Positions 9,077-17,940 of a stretch of DNA of 64,000 nucleotides are shown here, one piece after another. Location of the stretch: assembly GCA_949358305.1 (NCBI GenBank), contig OX442316.1, forward strand, positions 13,826,001 through 13,890,000, written 5' to 3'. This DNA is from Strigamia acuminata. Taxonomy: Eukaryota > Arthropoda > Chilopoda > Geophilomorpha > Linotaeniidae. Made by a program: the position numbers and the translations under genes. A model generated the notes under the pieces. The model saw only the letters and a list, made by a program, of their open reading frames with translations, made no database searches and had not been told where the DNA came from. The first letter of the stretch is position 1. Every line of letters begins with the position of its first letter.

Positions 9077-9526
9077 TTATTCAAACGTCGGAAATTCTCC
9101 GGCTGAGTTAGCACTGAAGAAGTCTTCACATTCGAACCTAAAAAACGAAAAATACCAAATTAGTAATTTATAAAATTAATAAACCGTATAAAAATAAGAC
9201 GAAAGGTCAAAACAAAGTCGATAGTTGAATATAGAAACTATTTTAATATGATAAACCTCTACAATTAACTGCCAAAATATACAAACACACTAAAAACTAC
9301 AGTTAATAAAACTAATTGCGCTATTTAAATTAACAGCGCAGTATGAAAACAAACCACAAATAAATAAAAGAACAAAGCGAGAAACAAAGTGTTAAATAAA
9401 ATAATTTACTCACCGTAGGGAATCCTCGACGTCTACGCCATCCACCGACCCGGACACCGACTGGCGAAAACTGCGCTCGAAAGCCAGCTTGAAAAAAGAA
9501 TATGCAAAGTAGTCCTGGCGTGCAGA
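9077..9526 (-). CDS. Small minus-strand gene, two 3' exons, unknown protein
   Basis: On the minus strand an exon open over 9414-9526 ends at a consensus donor (CTACG/GTGAGT). It joins in phase to an exon 9077-9137 after a TTTTTTAG acceptor, and the frame runs to a TAA at 9077-9079. The predicted end reads LAFERSFRQSVSGSVDGVD followed by VEDSLRFECEDFFS and ANSAGEFPTFE. Ser/Asp/Glu-rich and acidic, it could be a disordered tail. No ATG is in frame within the first exon, and an in-frame TAG (9527-9529) precedes it, so the start lies in an upstream exon or the exon begins at the TTAG acceptor there. An inverted CCAAT motif sits near 9539. No family recognised. Confidence 0.42.
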
Positions 9527-9808
9527 CTAATCAGCATAGCCAATCAAAAACTGTAGAAACTTCCAGAAGTGTGACAAATTCCTGCCACACATATTCCACC
9601 TAGTGACAAAAAATTTAACCACAGAAATTTTTTAGCATCTGTAGAAAATATCACAAAGTTCGATTCTCACAAAAATTTTGCAATAAAAAAATTATACTTT
9701 CTTCTTTCGTGTCAAATGGAATATATTTATTCATTTTTATCGTCCAACACTCGATACGATTCAGTAAACGAGGCAAATTAAATTGATGTGGTTTCACTCA
9801 CGTTTCGA

Positions 9809-9890
9809 GATAGCTCGGTGTAGCTCGGTAGTAAATGCTGTCTGTCACCGACGCCGGGCCTGCGAGTTCGAATCCCATTCTTGTTATTTC
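9809..9890 (+). repeat. tRNA-like sequence (tRNA pseudogene or SINE head)
   Basis: TAGCTCGGTAG-type A-box sequence (with a partial duplication, AGCTCGGTGTAGCTCGGTAG at 9812-9831) is followed about 32 bases later by GAGTTCGAATCCC (9864-9876), which fits a B box. The acceptor stem does not pair well and no clean anticodon arm was found. A decayed tRNA or the promoter region of a SINE is more likely than a working tRNA. Confidence 0.45.
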
Positions 9891-9953
9891 TCGATTTGCT
9901 TTTTTTTTTCAATGTTTTTCAAGCGCAACTATGAAAAACAAATTTCGTAGTCC

Positions 9954-10162
9954 TTTTATAAACCATCATGTGGCTGTGCTCTCGAAATAAACATTCACAC
10001 AAAGGAGCTGTCCGAGTACGGCGGGGGAAAACCCCTACGACGTCATGTAGTCGTAGACATTTTAGTCATTACGTCACGTAAAAACCAATAAAAACACTTC
10101 ATTATACTAGAATGAGATCTAATTGCAAATTCTATGTTGTTATTATTTTACTGTTTACAGTT
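9954..10162 (+). promoter_or_regulatory. TATA-containing upstream region and 5' half of a signal-peptide-like ORF
   Basis: TATAAA at 9957-9962 is followed by an ATG at 10112 opening MRSNCKFYVVIILLFTV, a basic start plus hydrophobic core typical of a secretory signal. The ORF is cut after 17 codons by the BEL insertion (10163). It resumes after the duplicated target CAGTT at 16088 with AFLTDSDRGIN and stops at 16121-16123. The pre-insertion ORF would be 28 codons, either a very short secreted peptide or a first coding exon. Whether it was ever expressed is unknown. Confidence 0.4.
10158..10162 (+). repeat. Target-site duplication, left copy (CAGTT)
   Basis: CAGTT matches 16083-16087 exactly; 5 bp is the usual BEL/Pao duplication length. 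Confidence 0.93.
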
Positions 10163-10466
10163 TGTTGCGGCAGCAACTCGTTATTTGTTGGGAGTTTGAT
10201 TGAAATAGTTTTAGAAAGCCAAATGGATGTGATTTCACTGGATTTTACCGGTGACAAAAAAGACACGTACACACTCACAGAATTACATCTGGACAGTGAA
10301 CTTTATTTTTATGACAGGAAACCAAGCCAACCAACTTTTCCCCCTCTAAAAGTCATAAACTCCTCGTTTTACATTGGGGTCACCAAAGTGACCTTCTAGC
10401 GACCAAACATGGCGTCACTTGCTATTTACTCCCAATTTATGTCCCCTTTGAAATTCAGTTTCAACA
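10163..10466 (-). repeat. BEL 3' LTR (left)
   Basis: 304 bases, TG...CA ends, no difference seen from the right LTR. In element orientation it supplies the stop codon of the Gag-Pol frame: the last codons cross the LTR boundary and TGA lies at 10461-10463. Confidence 0.96.
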
Positions 10467-13400
10467 GTCCCCCCGTCCCCGGGGGGGGGGGGGGGGGTGG
10501 ACCTCCGTTTCCACTTCGAGATGACACAGTCGTTGGATGGGTCTTCTCATGGTTGTTCCATTTGCGAGTTTCAACTCACATGACCGAATCTTCCCGTCAC
10601 GTCCGGTTTTAGTTGACACAACGCGTCCGTATTTCCAGGTTAACCGCGGTCGGTTTTGGTCCTCGATCAGCACGACATCTCCACTTTTGAATTTGAAATT
10701 GTTCGAATTTCCTCGGTGTTGTTTTAATTCCACCAAGTATTCCTTAGTCCATCGGTTCCAAAAAAGTTGTAGCAAGTTTTGACGATGTTTCCAGGCTCTC
10801 AGGATCTCATCTTTTCGGCCTGGAACGACCGAGAACTTTGGTAGAGTCGGCAAATACGTCAAACGCTTTCCTACTAAGAAATGTGAAGGTGTTAAGGGCG
10901 GGTGTTCGCTCGGATCGTCGTAAACGTAGGTCAGTGGTCGGGAATTAACCACTGCCTCGACTTCAGCCAATATCGTCGCGAGTCCCTCGAAATCAAGCGC
11001 ATTCTTCCCGATGGTTTTCTTAAGGGCGAGCTTCACAGAACGAACCATTCGCTCCCAAAACCCCCCCCACCAAGGTGCGTTTTCAACAATGTATTTCCAC
11101 GTTATGTTCCTCATGGTCAGGAAACCCTGGAATTGTTCCTGTGACAAACTTGATAAAAATATGTTAAGTTCCTTTTCAGTTCTTTTAAATGTCTTTGCAT
11201 TGTCAGAATAAATTGTTTTTGGAATTCCCCTTTTGCAAATAAATCGTTTCATCGAGTCTATAAATCGGTCTGTTGACAAGTTTGAGACCAACTCGAGATG
11301 AACTGCCCTCGTAACTGCACATGTGAACAAAGCGATGTATGTTTTGGCTCCCACTTTTGTGTAAAGGGGGCCGGCAAAGTCAACACCACAAATCTCGAAT
11401 GGTTCACAGGGCGAGACACGATCCATAGGTAACAAACCCCATTTTTCTCTCGCTAAACGTCCCTGTGCTTTCCTGCATGTCACACACTTGTTGAGCACGC
11501 ACTTAATCGTTTTTCTTGCTCGCGATATCCAGAATTTCTCGCGAAAACTGGCCAACGTATCTGCGAGTCCACCGTGTAATGTTTTCTCGTGCTCGTCACG
11601 TATTATGAGTCTGGTAAGTGGATGTGCATGAGGAATGATGTAGGGTTCACGAACGTCTCGAGTCAGGTCTGCTAACGCCCACCGGTGTGTCGCTCGAATA
11701 ATGCCGTTTTCATCTAAAATGGGTGAAAGTTTATATATCAATGAAGTTTTTTCTAACAATTTCCCCTCGTGTAGTCGTTTGTTTTCTTCTTTAAAGTTGG
11801 TTTGTTGTAGATACTTCACCCAATATTGTTCGCTTGTTTGTAATTCTTCATTTGTGATCGCGTCTCCGTTTTTACGTTTTGTTTTTAAGTTTGTGAGGTA
11901 TCGGAAAACCCACGCGGTCACTCGTTTCAATTTCTCCCACGAACTGAAGCGGTTGTAATCGATTTCAGGAACTGTGATCTCCATTTGTGTTGCGCCCACG
12001 ACGATCTTGTCTTCTTCCTCGATCTGCTGTGTTGATTCGACTTCTTGTGGCCATGTGGACTCATCTTGGGTCAGCCAGGAAGGTCCTTTCATCCACATCG
12101 TGTCGTTGGTAAGTTCGCTCACGTTCACCCCTCGCGTCACCAAATCTGCCGGGTTGTCTTTTCCTGGGCAGTGTCTCCAGTCTTCCTTTTTGATGACTTC
12201 TCCAATCTCGCGAACTCGGTTGTGGACGAACGTCACCGGTCGATTCTTTGGTTCACGTAGCCAGTGCAGGACTATTTTCGAATCAGTCCACACGGTGAAC
12301 TTGTCGCATCCAAGAGTCGACTGAAGTGTTGGTATCAGTCGTGCTGCTAACAATGCGCCCATGAGCTCCAGTTTTGGTAGTGTTAGCTCTTTTAATGGCG
12401 CCACTCTGCACTTAGAAATGATAAAATCAACGTTAACACACTTTGTTTTTGAATCCAGCACTCGAGCATAGGCTACTACGCCATATGCTCGCGGGCTGGC
12501 ATCACAGAAAATGTGAATCCTTTTTTCAACGCAAATTCCTCCCCAGTTTAATAATTTTCTACTAAATTTTAAATTTTCCAAGTATGGTATTTGTACATAC
12601 CAGTTTTCCCACGATTTTTTCACACTTTCTGGAATTGGTGTATCCCAACCAACATTTAATTTCCATAACTCTTGAAATATAATTTTAGCGGTGACCACAA
12701 AGGGATTAGCAAATCCCAATGGGTCAAACACCATTGCTGTTACTTTAATTATAAACCGTTTAGTGTACTTAGTGAATTTTACTTCATTAAGTAATTCTGA
12801 AATATCTAGACTCAATTCGTCCGTTTCAGTTTCCCACCTCACCCCCAAAACTTTAGTTTCTGTTTGGGAAACCAATTCGGCACAGGTCGGGTCATCTTTT
12901 ATAAATTCTTCTCTTAGTTTGATACAGTTAGTCTTCCATTTAGTTAAGTTCATATTAGCCTCACTGAGAATGTTTTTACTTTCGTGATACACTTGAATTG
13001 CCTCAGTTACCTCGTTCAAACTCGTAATGAAATCGTCCACGTACAAATCATCGTTTAAGCGTTGACAGGTGTTTGGATTCTCTTCCTCGTATTCTTCTAC
13101 GTGGTGTTTTACTGTTGCTCCCAGCAAAAACGGACTTGGTTTTGAGCCAAATAATACTCGTGTCTGACGCAGTTCGACAATCTTCACGGATTCACTGCCA
13201 TCCCACCCGTCCTCCAACCAAAAAAATCGTGTTACGTCACGTTCCTTCATCTTCAGCCAAATACGGTGGAAAGCCTTTTCAATGTCTCCGAGCATCCCGA
13301 TTATTCCTGTTCTAAATTTCAAGAGAATGTTAACAAGTTTTGGCAATAAATTTGGTCCCTTGCACAAACAATCGTTTAAAGAATAACAGCCCTTTTCATG

Positions 13401-15725
13401 TGACGACGCATCATATACAATCCGGAGTTTTGTGGTTGCGCGAGATTCATCGATAACTGGACGGTGTGGGATGTAGTAAATCGGGTGGTCCCTGTTGTTG
13501 TCCGTACTTGGGATCTTCTCCACGATTCCCGTCCTCAATTGTTCGTCAATTACGCTCTTGTATTGGAGATATAACTTGGGGTTTTTTCTAAATTTATTTA
13601 CCAAGGCCCAAAATCTTCGTTTTGCTTGTTCTCGGTTGTCGTCTAGTTCTTGGGGATTTATTTTCCAGGGCAGGCTGACCTCGTAATGGTCGTCAACCCA
13701 TTCGATCTCCTTTTCGAAATTCTCAATCGTTTTTTGTTCGTCCTCGTTTTGGTCAACCATAGTCTCGTGTTTGATCCCAATCGATTCGAGGTTCCAGAAG
13801 CGTTCTAGGAGTTCAGCATTATTGTCAATTATTTCTACTTTGTTTACCCGAACAATGGAAGAAACAACGGTTTGGTTCTCCCCAGATGAGCCATGCAACG
13901 TCCAGCCAAATATAGTCTCGATGGCCATCAAATTCGTATCGATTCTCTCCTGTCGTCCTGTAGTTACACGCCAAAAGTTGTCTACCCCGATGAGTATGGC
14001 GATTCCGTCGTCCATTCGTGTATTGTTATCGTACGTCAATCGAATGTTTCGCTTCTTTAACTCGTCCAAAATTTTCGTGTCGGGTTTCGTCTTCATTGAC
14101 TGCATGATCCACGGTGATTCGAGCGCTTCTAATTCCAAACTACAAGTAGTGTCATGACAATTATTCAAATTCAATTTTAATATTCTGCGTTTGGTAGTTT
14201 TCGGTTCAATTTCTCCGAATGTTAGCAGAGTAATATCTTGTTCTCCCGTCTGTTTTAATCCCAATTCGCTGGCCAATTTTTCAGTCACGAAACTTTTTTG
14301 CGACCCGCCATCCAAAAAACATTGAACCTTCTTTCTCTTCGTGTGTCCTTCAACCTCGACCATCAGGAGCTGCAAAAACAAGGTTGATTCCATGCCCACG
14401 CCACTCGCAACAGATGTTATTGTTGTGACTTCGTTTGGTTTCGTCACTTCTTTTGGTTTCGTGGCTTCCGAATCGCACAAATATGTGTGATGACTCTTTT
14501 CGCATTTTTTACATCTAAACCTAGTTTTGCATTTAGATGCGATGTGTCCTTCCTTTAGGCAGCGGTAACATCGCCTCGATTTCAAACAGGCGGCTTTTCG
14601 TTCTGGAACAGTCAAAGGACAGTCTGGGCTTGTGTGCTCTTCCTTTTGGCAAAAGGTGCACTTGTAGACGAAAGTTGACAACGCCGAAGCGGAGCCATTT
14701 GGGTTAGGTTTGGAATTTAATTTTTTCGTTACCTCCTCCATTTTCTTGACGGTGGGCTCCCTCTTCTCCATTATCGTGGTTTTATTCTTTATCGCGCTCG
14801 TCCTCTCTCGCATCTCGATCTCAAAACGGAAAAAACCTAGAAATTCCTTAACTGACCATGGCAAATCTCCTCGAGGGCGTGTGAAGTCGTGTTGGAGTGA
14901 GTCCGGAGTTGCTCGTGTCAAAATCGGATACAAGAGTGAGCCAAATGTCGTCGCCTCCACTCCCAAATTTTCCAGGCTTTTCACGTGTAGATCGCAAAAG
15001 TCGTATAATTTCCGCATCGCAGCAATATCGTCACTATTTTTCACTGGTTCGATCTCCAAAAATTTCTGCATGTGAGCGTTGATTATTAATTCTTTCTTAC
15101 CGAATCTGGTCGTTAGCAAGCCGATCGCTGTATCGTAGTTTGCATCGGTCACGGTGAGACCGCTTATTGCGTTGGCTGCCAAACCTTCCACTAGTGATCT
15201 CAAATAAACAAATTTTGCGGTTTTGGGTAAAGCGAGATTATTATGTACACTCAGCTGAAAGTTCGCCCAGAAATCGGTCCATGTTTCTGGAGTTCCTTGA
15301 AACTTGACGATTTCTAACTTTGGTAATTTCATATTACTGTATTGCTGGTTCAAATTCAGTACGAGTGGGTCCGGGTTGGGGTTCGGGTTGGGCGGTGGAA
15401 TTAACGGTGGTACTTGCGTTTTTATCAAAGCTAACTCCTTCAGAGTCAGTTCCAATCGAGTGTTTGCGGCAATTAACTCGTCTTGAAAATCCTCGACCTC
15501 CGTCGTATCGTTTGCGACTTCGTTTATGTCGGTTATTCCGTCGGTCACGAGGATATCTAGTTTGTCAATCTTCGTCCATTTCGAACGCATCTGTGCCTGG
15601 ATGCACAGGAGTTTGGCTTCATCCAACGGATCCGCTTTTAACTCGTTCCTCAACGTGTTGAACAGCGCTCGAATATTTGCCCTCATTGCATCTCTTTGTG
15701 TGCGGTTTCTTTCCAACTCATCCAT
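10461..15725 (-). CDS. BEL/Pao Gag-Pol polyprotein, 1754 residues, intact
   Basis: Domains in order: Gag-like DUF1759 region (about 130-330); CCHC knuckles C356-C359-H364-C369 and C386-C389-H394-C399, then a third Cys/His cluster (C405, C408, H413, C417); aspartic protease (DUF1758) with its active-site loop at 472-474 reading Asp-Gly-Gly instead of the usual Asp-Ser/Thr-Gly; reverse transcriptase with D814 and the YVDD box at 895-898; RNase H (D1075, E1120, D1148, D1194); integrase with zinc finger H1379-H1384-C1414-C1417 and core D1449, D1508, E1558; and the BEL C-terminal DUF5641-type domain (about 1640-1735). Start ATG at 15725 lies 33 bases downstream of the primer-binding site in a short leader. 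One continuous frame without frameshift is typical of BEL/Pao. Antisense open frames within it are shadows. Confidence 0.97.
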   Translation of the reverse strand: MDELERNRTQRDAMRANIRALFNTLRNELKADPLDEAKLLCIQAQMRSKWTKIDKLDILVTDGITDINEVANDTTEVEDFQDELIAANTRLELTLKELALIKTQVPPLIPPPNPNPNPDPLVLNLNQQYSNMKLPKLEIVKFQGTPETWTDFWANFQLSVHNNLALPKTAKFVYLRSLVEGLAANAISGLTVTDANYDTAIGLLTTRFGKKELIINAHMQKFLEIEPVKNSDDIAAMRKLYDFCDLHVKSLENLGVEATTFGSLLYPILTRATPDSLQHDFTRPRGDLPWSVKEFLGFFRFEIEMRERTSAIKNKTTIMEKREPTVKKMEEVTKKLNSKPNPNGSASALSTFVYKCTFCQKEEHTSPDCPLTVPERKAACLKSRRCYRCLKEGHIASKCKTRFRCKKCEKSHHTYLCDSEATKPKEVTKPNEVTTITSVASGVGMESTLFLQLLMVEVEGHTKRKKVQCFLDGGSQKSFVTEKLASELGLKQTGEQDITLLTFGEIEPKTTKRRILKLNLNNCHDTTCSLELEALESPWIMQSMKTKPDTKILDELKKRNIRLTYDNNTRMDDGIAILIGVDNFWRVTTGRQERIDTNLMAIETIFGWTLHGSSGENQTVVSSIVRVNKVEIIDNNAELLERFWNLESIGIKHETMVDQNEDEQKTIENFEKEIEWVDDHYEVSLPWKINPQELDDNREQAKRRFWALVNKFRKNPKLYLQYKSVIDEQLRTGIVEKIPSTDNNRDHPIYYIPHRPVIDESRATTKLRIVYDASSHEKGCYSLNDCLCKGPNLLPKLVNILLKFRTGIIGMLGDIEKAFHRIWLKMKERDVTRFFWLEDGWDGSESVKIVELRQTRVLFGSKPSPFLLGATVKHHVEEYEEENPNTCQRLNDDLYVDDFITSLNEVTEAIQVYHESKNILSEANMNLTKWKTNCIKLREEFIKDDPTCAELVSQTETKVLGVRWETETDELSLDISELLNEVKFTKYTKRFIIKVTAMVFDPLGFANPFVVTAKIIFQELWKLNVGWDTPIPESVKKSWENWYVQIPYLENLKFSRKLLNWGGICVEKRIHIFCDASPRAYGVVAYARVLDSKTKCVNVDFIISKCRVAPLKELTLPKLELMGALLAARLIPTLQSTLGCDKFTVWTDSKIVLHWLREPKNRPVTFVHNRVREIGEVIKKEDWRHCPGKDNPADLVTRGVNVSELTNDTMWMKGPSWLTQDESTWPQEVESTQQIEEEDKIVVGATQMEITVPEIDYNRFSSWEKLKRVTAWVFRYLTNLKTKRKNGDAITNEELQTSEQYWVKYLQQTNFKEENKRLHEGKLLEKTSLIYKLSPILDENGIIRATHRWALADLTRDVREPYIIPHAHPLTRLIIRDEHEKTLHGGLADTLASFREKFWISRARKTIKCVLNKCVTCRKAQGRLAREKWGLLPMDRVSPCEPFEICGVDFAGPLYTKVGAKTYIALFTCAVTRAVHLELVSNLSTDRFIDSMKRFICKRGIPKTIYSDNAKTFKRTEKELNIFLSSLSQEQFQGFLTMRNITWKYIVENAPWWGGFWERMVRSVKLALKKTIGKNALDFEGLATILAEVEAVVNSRPLTYVYDDPSEHPPLTPSHFLVGKRLTYLPTLPKFSVVPGRKDEILRAWKHRQNLLQLFWNRWTKEYLVELKQHRGNSNNFKFKSGDVVLIEDQNRPRLTWKYGRVVSTKTGRDGKIRSCELKLANGTTMRRPIQRLCHLEVETEVHPPPPPRGRGDC
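10467..10480 (-). other. Polypurine tract of the BEL element
   Basis: On the minus strand GGGGACGGGGGGAC directly precedes the 3' LTR (TGTTGAAA...), the expected plus-strand primer position. It is followed on the + strand by 17 consecutive G (10481-10497), which encode the Pro run near the C-terminus of the polyprotein. Confidence 0.8.
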
Positions 15726-15758
15726 TCCTCGTAATTTCCTTGGTTATTTCTCGAATTT

Positions 15759-15776
15759 TCCCGGGTTTCGGCACCA
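15759..15776 (-). other. Primer-binding site, probably tRNA-Phe
   Basis: On the minus strand TGGTGCCGAAACCCGGGA starts two bases inside the 5' LTR. It begins with the TGG complement of CCA, and the remainder is complementary to a tRNA 3' end reading TCCCGGGTTTCGGCA, which matches my recollection of insect tRNA-Phe(GAA). The tRNA assignment is from memory; the position and TGG start are seen directly. Confidence 0.75.
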
Positions 15777-15778
15777 AA

Positions 15779-16082
15779 TGTTGCGGCAGCAACTCGTTAT
15801 TTGTTGGGAGTTTGATTGAAATAGTTTTAGAAAGCCAAATGGATGTGATTTCACTGGATTTTACCGGTGACAAAAAAGACACGTACACACTCACAGAATT
15901 ACATCTGGACAGTGAACTTTATTTTTATGACAGGAAACCAAGCCAACCAACTTTTCCCCCTCTAAAAGTCATAAACTCCTCGTTTTACATTGGGGTCACC
16001 AAAGTGACCTTCTAGCGACCAAACATGGCGTCACTTGCTATTTACTCCCAATTTATGTCCCCTTTGAAATTCAGTTTCAACA
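15779..16082 (-). repeat. BEL 5' LTR (right)
   Basis: 304 bases, the transcription-start LTR for this leftward element; matches 10163-10466 without visible difference. Confidence 0.96.
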
Positions 16083-16123
16083 CAGTTGCGTTTCTAACAG
16101 ACTCTGATCGAGGAATAAACTAG
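16083..16123 (+). other. Right target duplication and 3' half of the split ORF
   Basis: CAGTT (16083-16087) is the second target copy. From 16088 the disrupted reading frame continues for 11 codons to TAG at 16121-16123. No donor splice site is obvious within this part. Confidence 0.55.
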
Positions 16124-16965
16124 ACAGTCACTCAAAAATGGCCCGAAAATCTAATCCACCTTCCCGTGTTCTAAATGTCCTAAATTCCCAAAAAACCACA
16201 CAACTAAACGCTTGCTTCTGGCTGTATGTGATAACCTGCAACATTAACGCAACACAGTAACTAAAAATCAAGTGAGCAGCAAGATTTTCATCGTGTATTA
16301 CACTTTTCCCGTCCAGCAACTTTTTGAATTTTTTTCCCTTTGTTTCCTTTTACAAGCAAAGAAATATTACGCGTGTAAACAGTGTGTTCAATGATGGTGG
16401 GAGTGTAGTGACGGTACACCTGAATAACTCTGAAAATCATAATATTGATAACTGGTGATGCATCTCACTGGCAATCAGGAAGTCTCTGGTTCAACTCCTA
16501 GTCTTGGATTCTTGAATTTGTGCTATTCGTTTTGATTCAGTTTCAATTATAACCAGAGTATTCTGATTATTATGCTGGAAATAATAACTATTATGTGGTA
16601 TACATATTTGGAAGAAAAATAATTGTGCATGGCTACACAAAATATTAATTTAAAAACTTACCTATAAACTCAATATCGTTGTAAAAATATCCTAGTTTTT
16701 TATAGCTGCCAAAAATAATTATTACTAATTGATATTAACGAGAAATTATATTAACATGACTGATCAGGTGCACTAGAAAATAGAAACAGCATTTTACTTT
16801 TTTTTGTTGCTGTTGCAAAAACCACTCATTAATGGAACTCAACTAAAAAAGTAGAAAACTCAACGCTGACTCTTACATTACATTTTATATATATATAATT
16901 TACATCACTGCAGACGCACCGTGATCAACAGAGTGATCGCCAGATCAGCAAACTTTACTCACTAT
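16124..16965. other. Non-coding stretch with a tRNA-like segment
   Basis: No gene. At 16451-16500 TGGTGATGCATCTCACTGGCA is followed by GGTTCAACTCC (16488-16498), which fits a Pol III B box; it may be another tRNA-derived SINE head. It is unlike the copy at 9809 outside the box. The rest is AT-rich. Confidence 0.35.
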
Positions 16966-17279
16966 CGTTGTCTTGACAATGACAACCTTCAGCAGCTTAC
17001 TTGTACATCAAACTTAGTGATGTTTTTGGAAACCTGCTTGCAACATTCTTGCATTGCCGCACTCAATTTGTCATTGGACACATTTGAAAAACCGTCCCGA
17101 CTCTGAATCACGTATTTTACGGCAGAATTCCGCACGCATTAGACAAAAAAACGGCCATTTTGCACGAATGAGGCGGTCTGGTTGAGCGCACCATTCAAAC
17201 TGTGATGCAAAACGTAAAAAACATGCAATCGCGCCCATTCAACCTCGTACATCCACACGGAACTCTTTGCCAGCTAATC
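16966..17279 (-). repeat. Dispersed repeat, copy B (inverted relative to copy A)
   Basis: The reverse complement aligns to 1962-2240 with shared blocks such as TACGTTTTGCAT, AACCAGACCG, GTAAAATACGTGATTCAGAG and GCAAGAATGTTGCA. In copy B the minus-strand frame SAVKYVIQSRDGFSNV continues for about 40 codons to a possible donor (CAA/GTAAG near 17010), so the family may derive from a coding sequence or exon. Not recognised. Confidence 0.7.
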
Positions 17280-17907
17280 CACTTCTTCTCAAAGTGTGGT
17301 CCAACCATTAGTCACATGACTAACGTCACATCCCACATACTTTTAGCAAACAAGGACCCTGGATGTTTGTTTGGTTTTTTCATCAAATTTCATACAAGTC
17401 CTTCTTAAAGTCCTTCGTCGTATTTTAGAGTAAATTTTTAGTAACATCGATGCGTTCGCGGGTTTTTTACTTAGATCATTCGTCATGTTTATCTTAAATA
17501 CGACACAGTTTTGAACCAGATATCAATCAAAACGCTTACAATTTCTTTCCGCGGTTATTTAAACCATTTACTAATTTATCCCGGAAATCCATAAAAAATA
17601 ATAAACAGAGAAAAAGAAAAAAAAAGAAAAATTCCGTAATATGAATACGTGAAAAGAAAGAATAAATAAAAGTGCTTTAAGTGTTGTGCTTAACTAACGA
17701 ACACAACGAACGTTTGACGCACGCAGCAATAGGGGAGGAATTCTCACGTTGCACCGTAGTCAGCAATGCTTGCAAGCAGCTCAAGGAAATGAATGCTTGG
17801 CACATCCGCTGCTTATTTCACTCGTCACATCAATTATCAAGGCTGAGAGCCGTCGTTCCTCGTTACACTAACATAGCGGGACCTTTTCGGCTTCCACAAG
17901 TGTGATA
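17280..17907 (+). other. Upstream region / probable 5' UTR and promoter of the GPCR
   Basis: No gene. GC content rises from about 17690, consistent with a 5' leader. No TATA box is evident at a usable distance. A TCAGCAATG initiator-like site occurs near 17760. Confidence 0.35.
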
Positions 17908-17925
17908 ATGCTCGAGTCTTGCTAA
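17908..17925 (+). promoter_or_regulatory. Upstream ORF of five codons before the GPCR start
   Basis: ATG at 17908 followed by TAA at 17923, ending 15 bases before the GPCR ATG at 17941. If included in the transcript it would lower initiation at the main ATG or require reinitiation. Confidence 0.45.
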
Positions 17926-17940
17926 AAGCATCAAAAATCA

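Larger units (their letters stand above)
10163..16082 (-). mobile_element. Complete BEL/Pao LTR retrotransposon (5.92 kb)
   Basis: Two 304-bp direct repeats (10163-10466 and 15779-16082) begin TGTTGCGG and end TTCAACA, read as identical, and are flanked by the 5-bp duplication CAGTT (10158-10162, 16083-16087). The element is transcribed leftward: the 5' LTR is the right-hand one. The primer-binding site lies 2 bases inside it, the single Gag-Pol frame fills 10461-15725, and a purine tract abuts the left LTR. Identical LTRs plus an open frame imply a very recent insertion, possibly polymorphic. No envelope-like ORF is present. Confidence 0.97.

Noticed and set aside
9809-9890. Functional tRNA gene
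   Set aside because: A and B box-like motifs are present but stems do not pair and no clear anticodon loop is seen.
10112-10399. 95-codon frame with signal peptide continuing into the LTR
   Set aside because: Residues after codon 17 come from the BEL LTR (the same sequence recurs at 15779), so the frame is a chimera of host ORF and insertion.
10902-15819. Many + strand frames of 60-130 codons
   Set aside because: All are antisense to the intact BEL Gag-Pol frame and reflect its codon composition.
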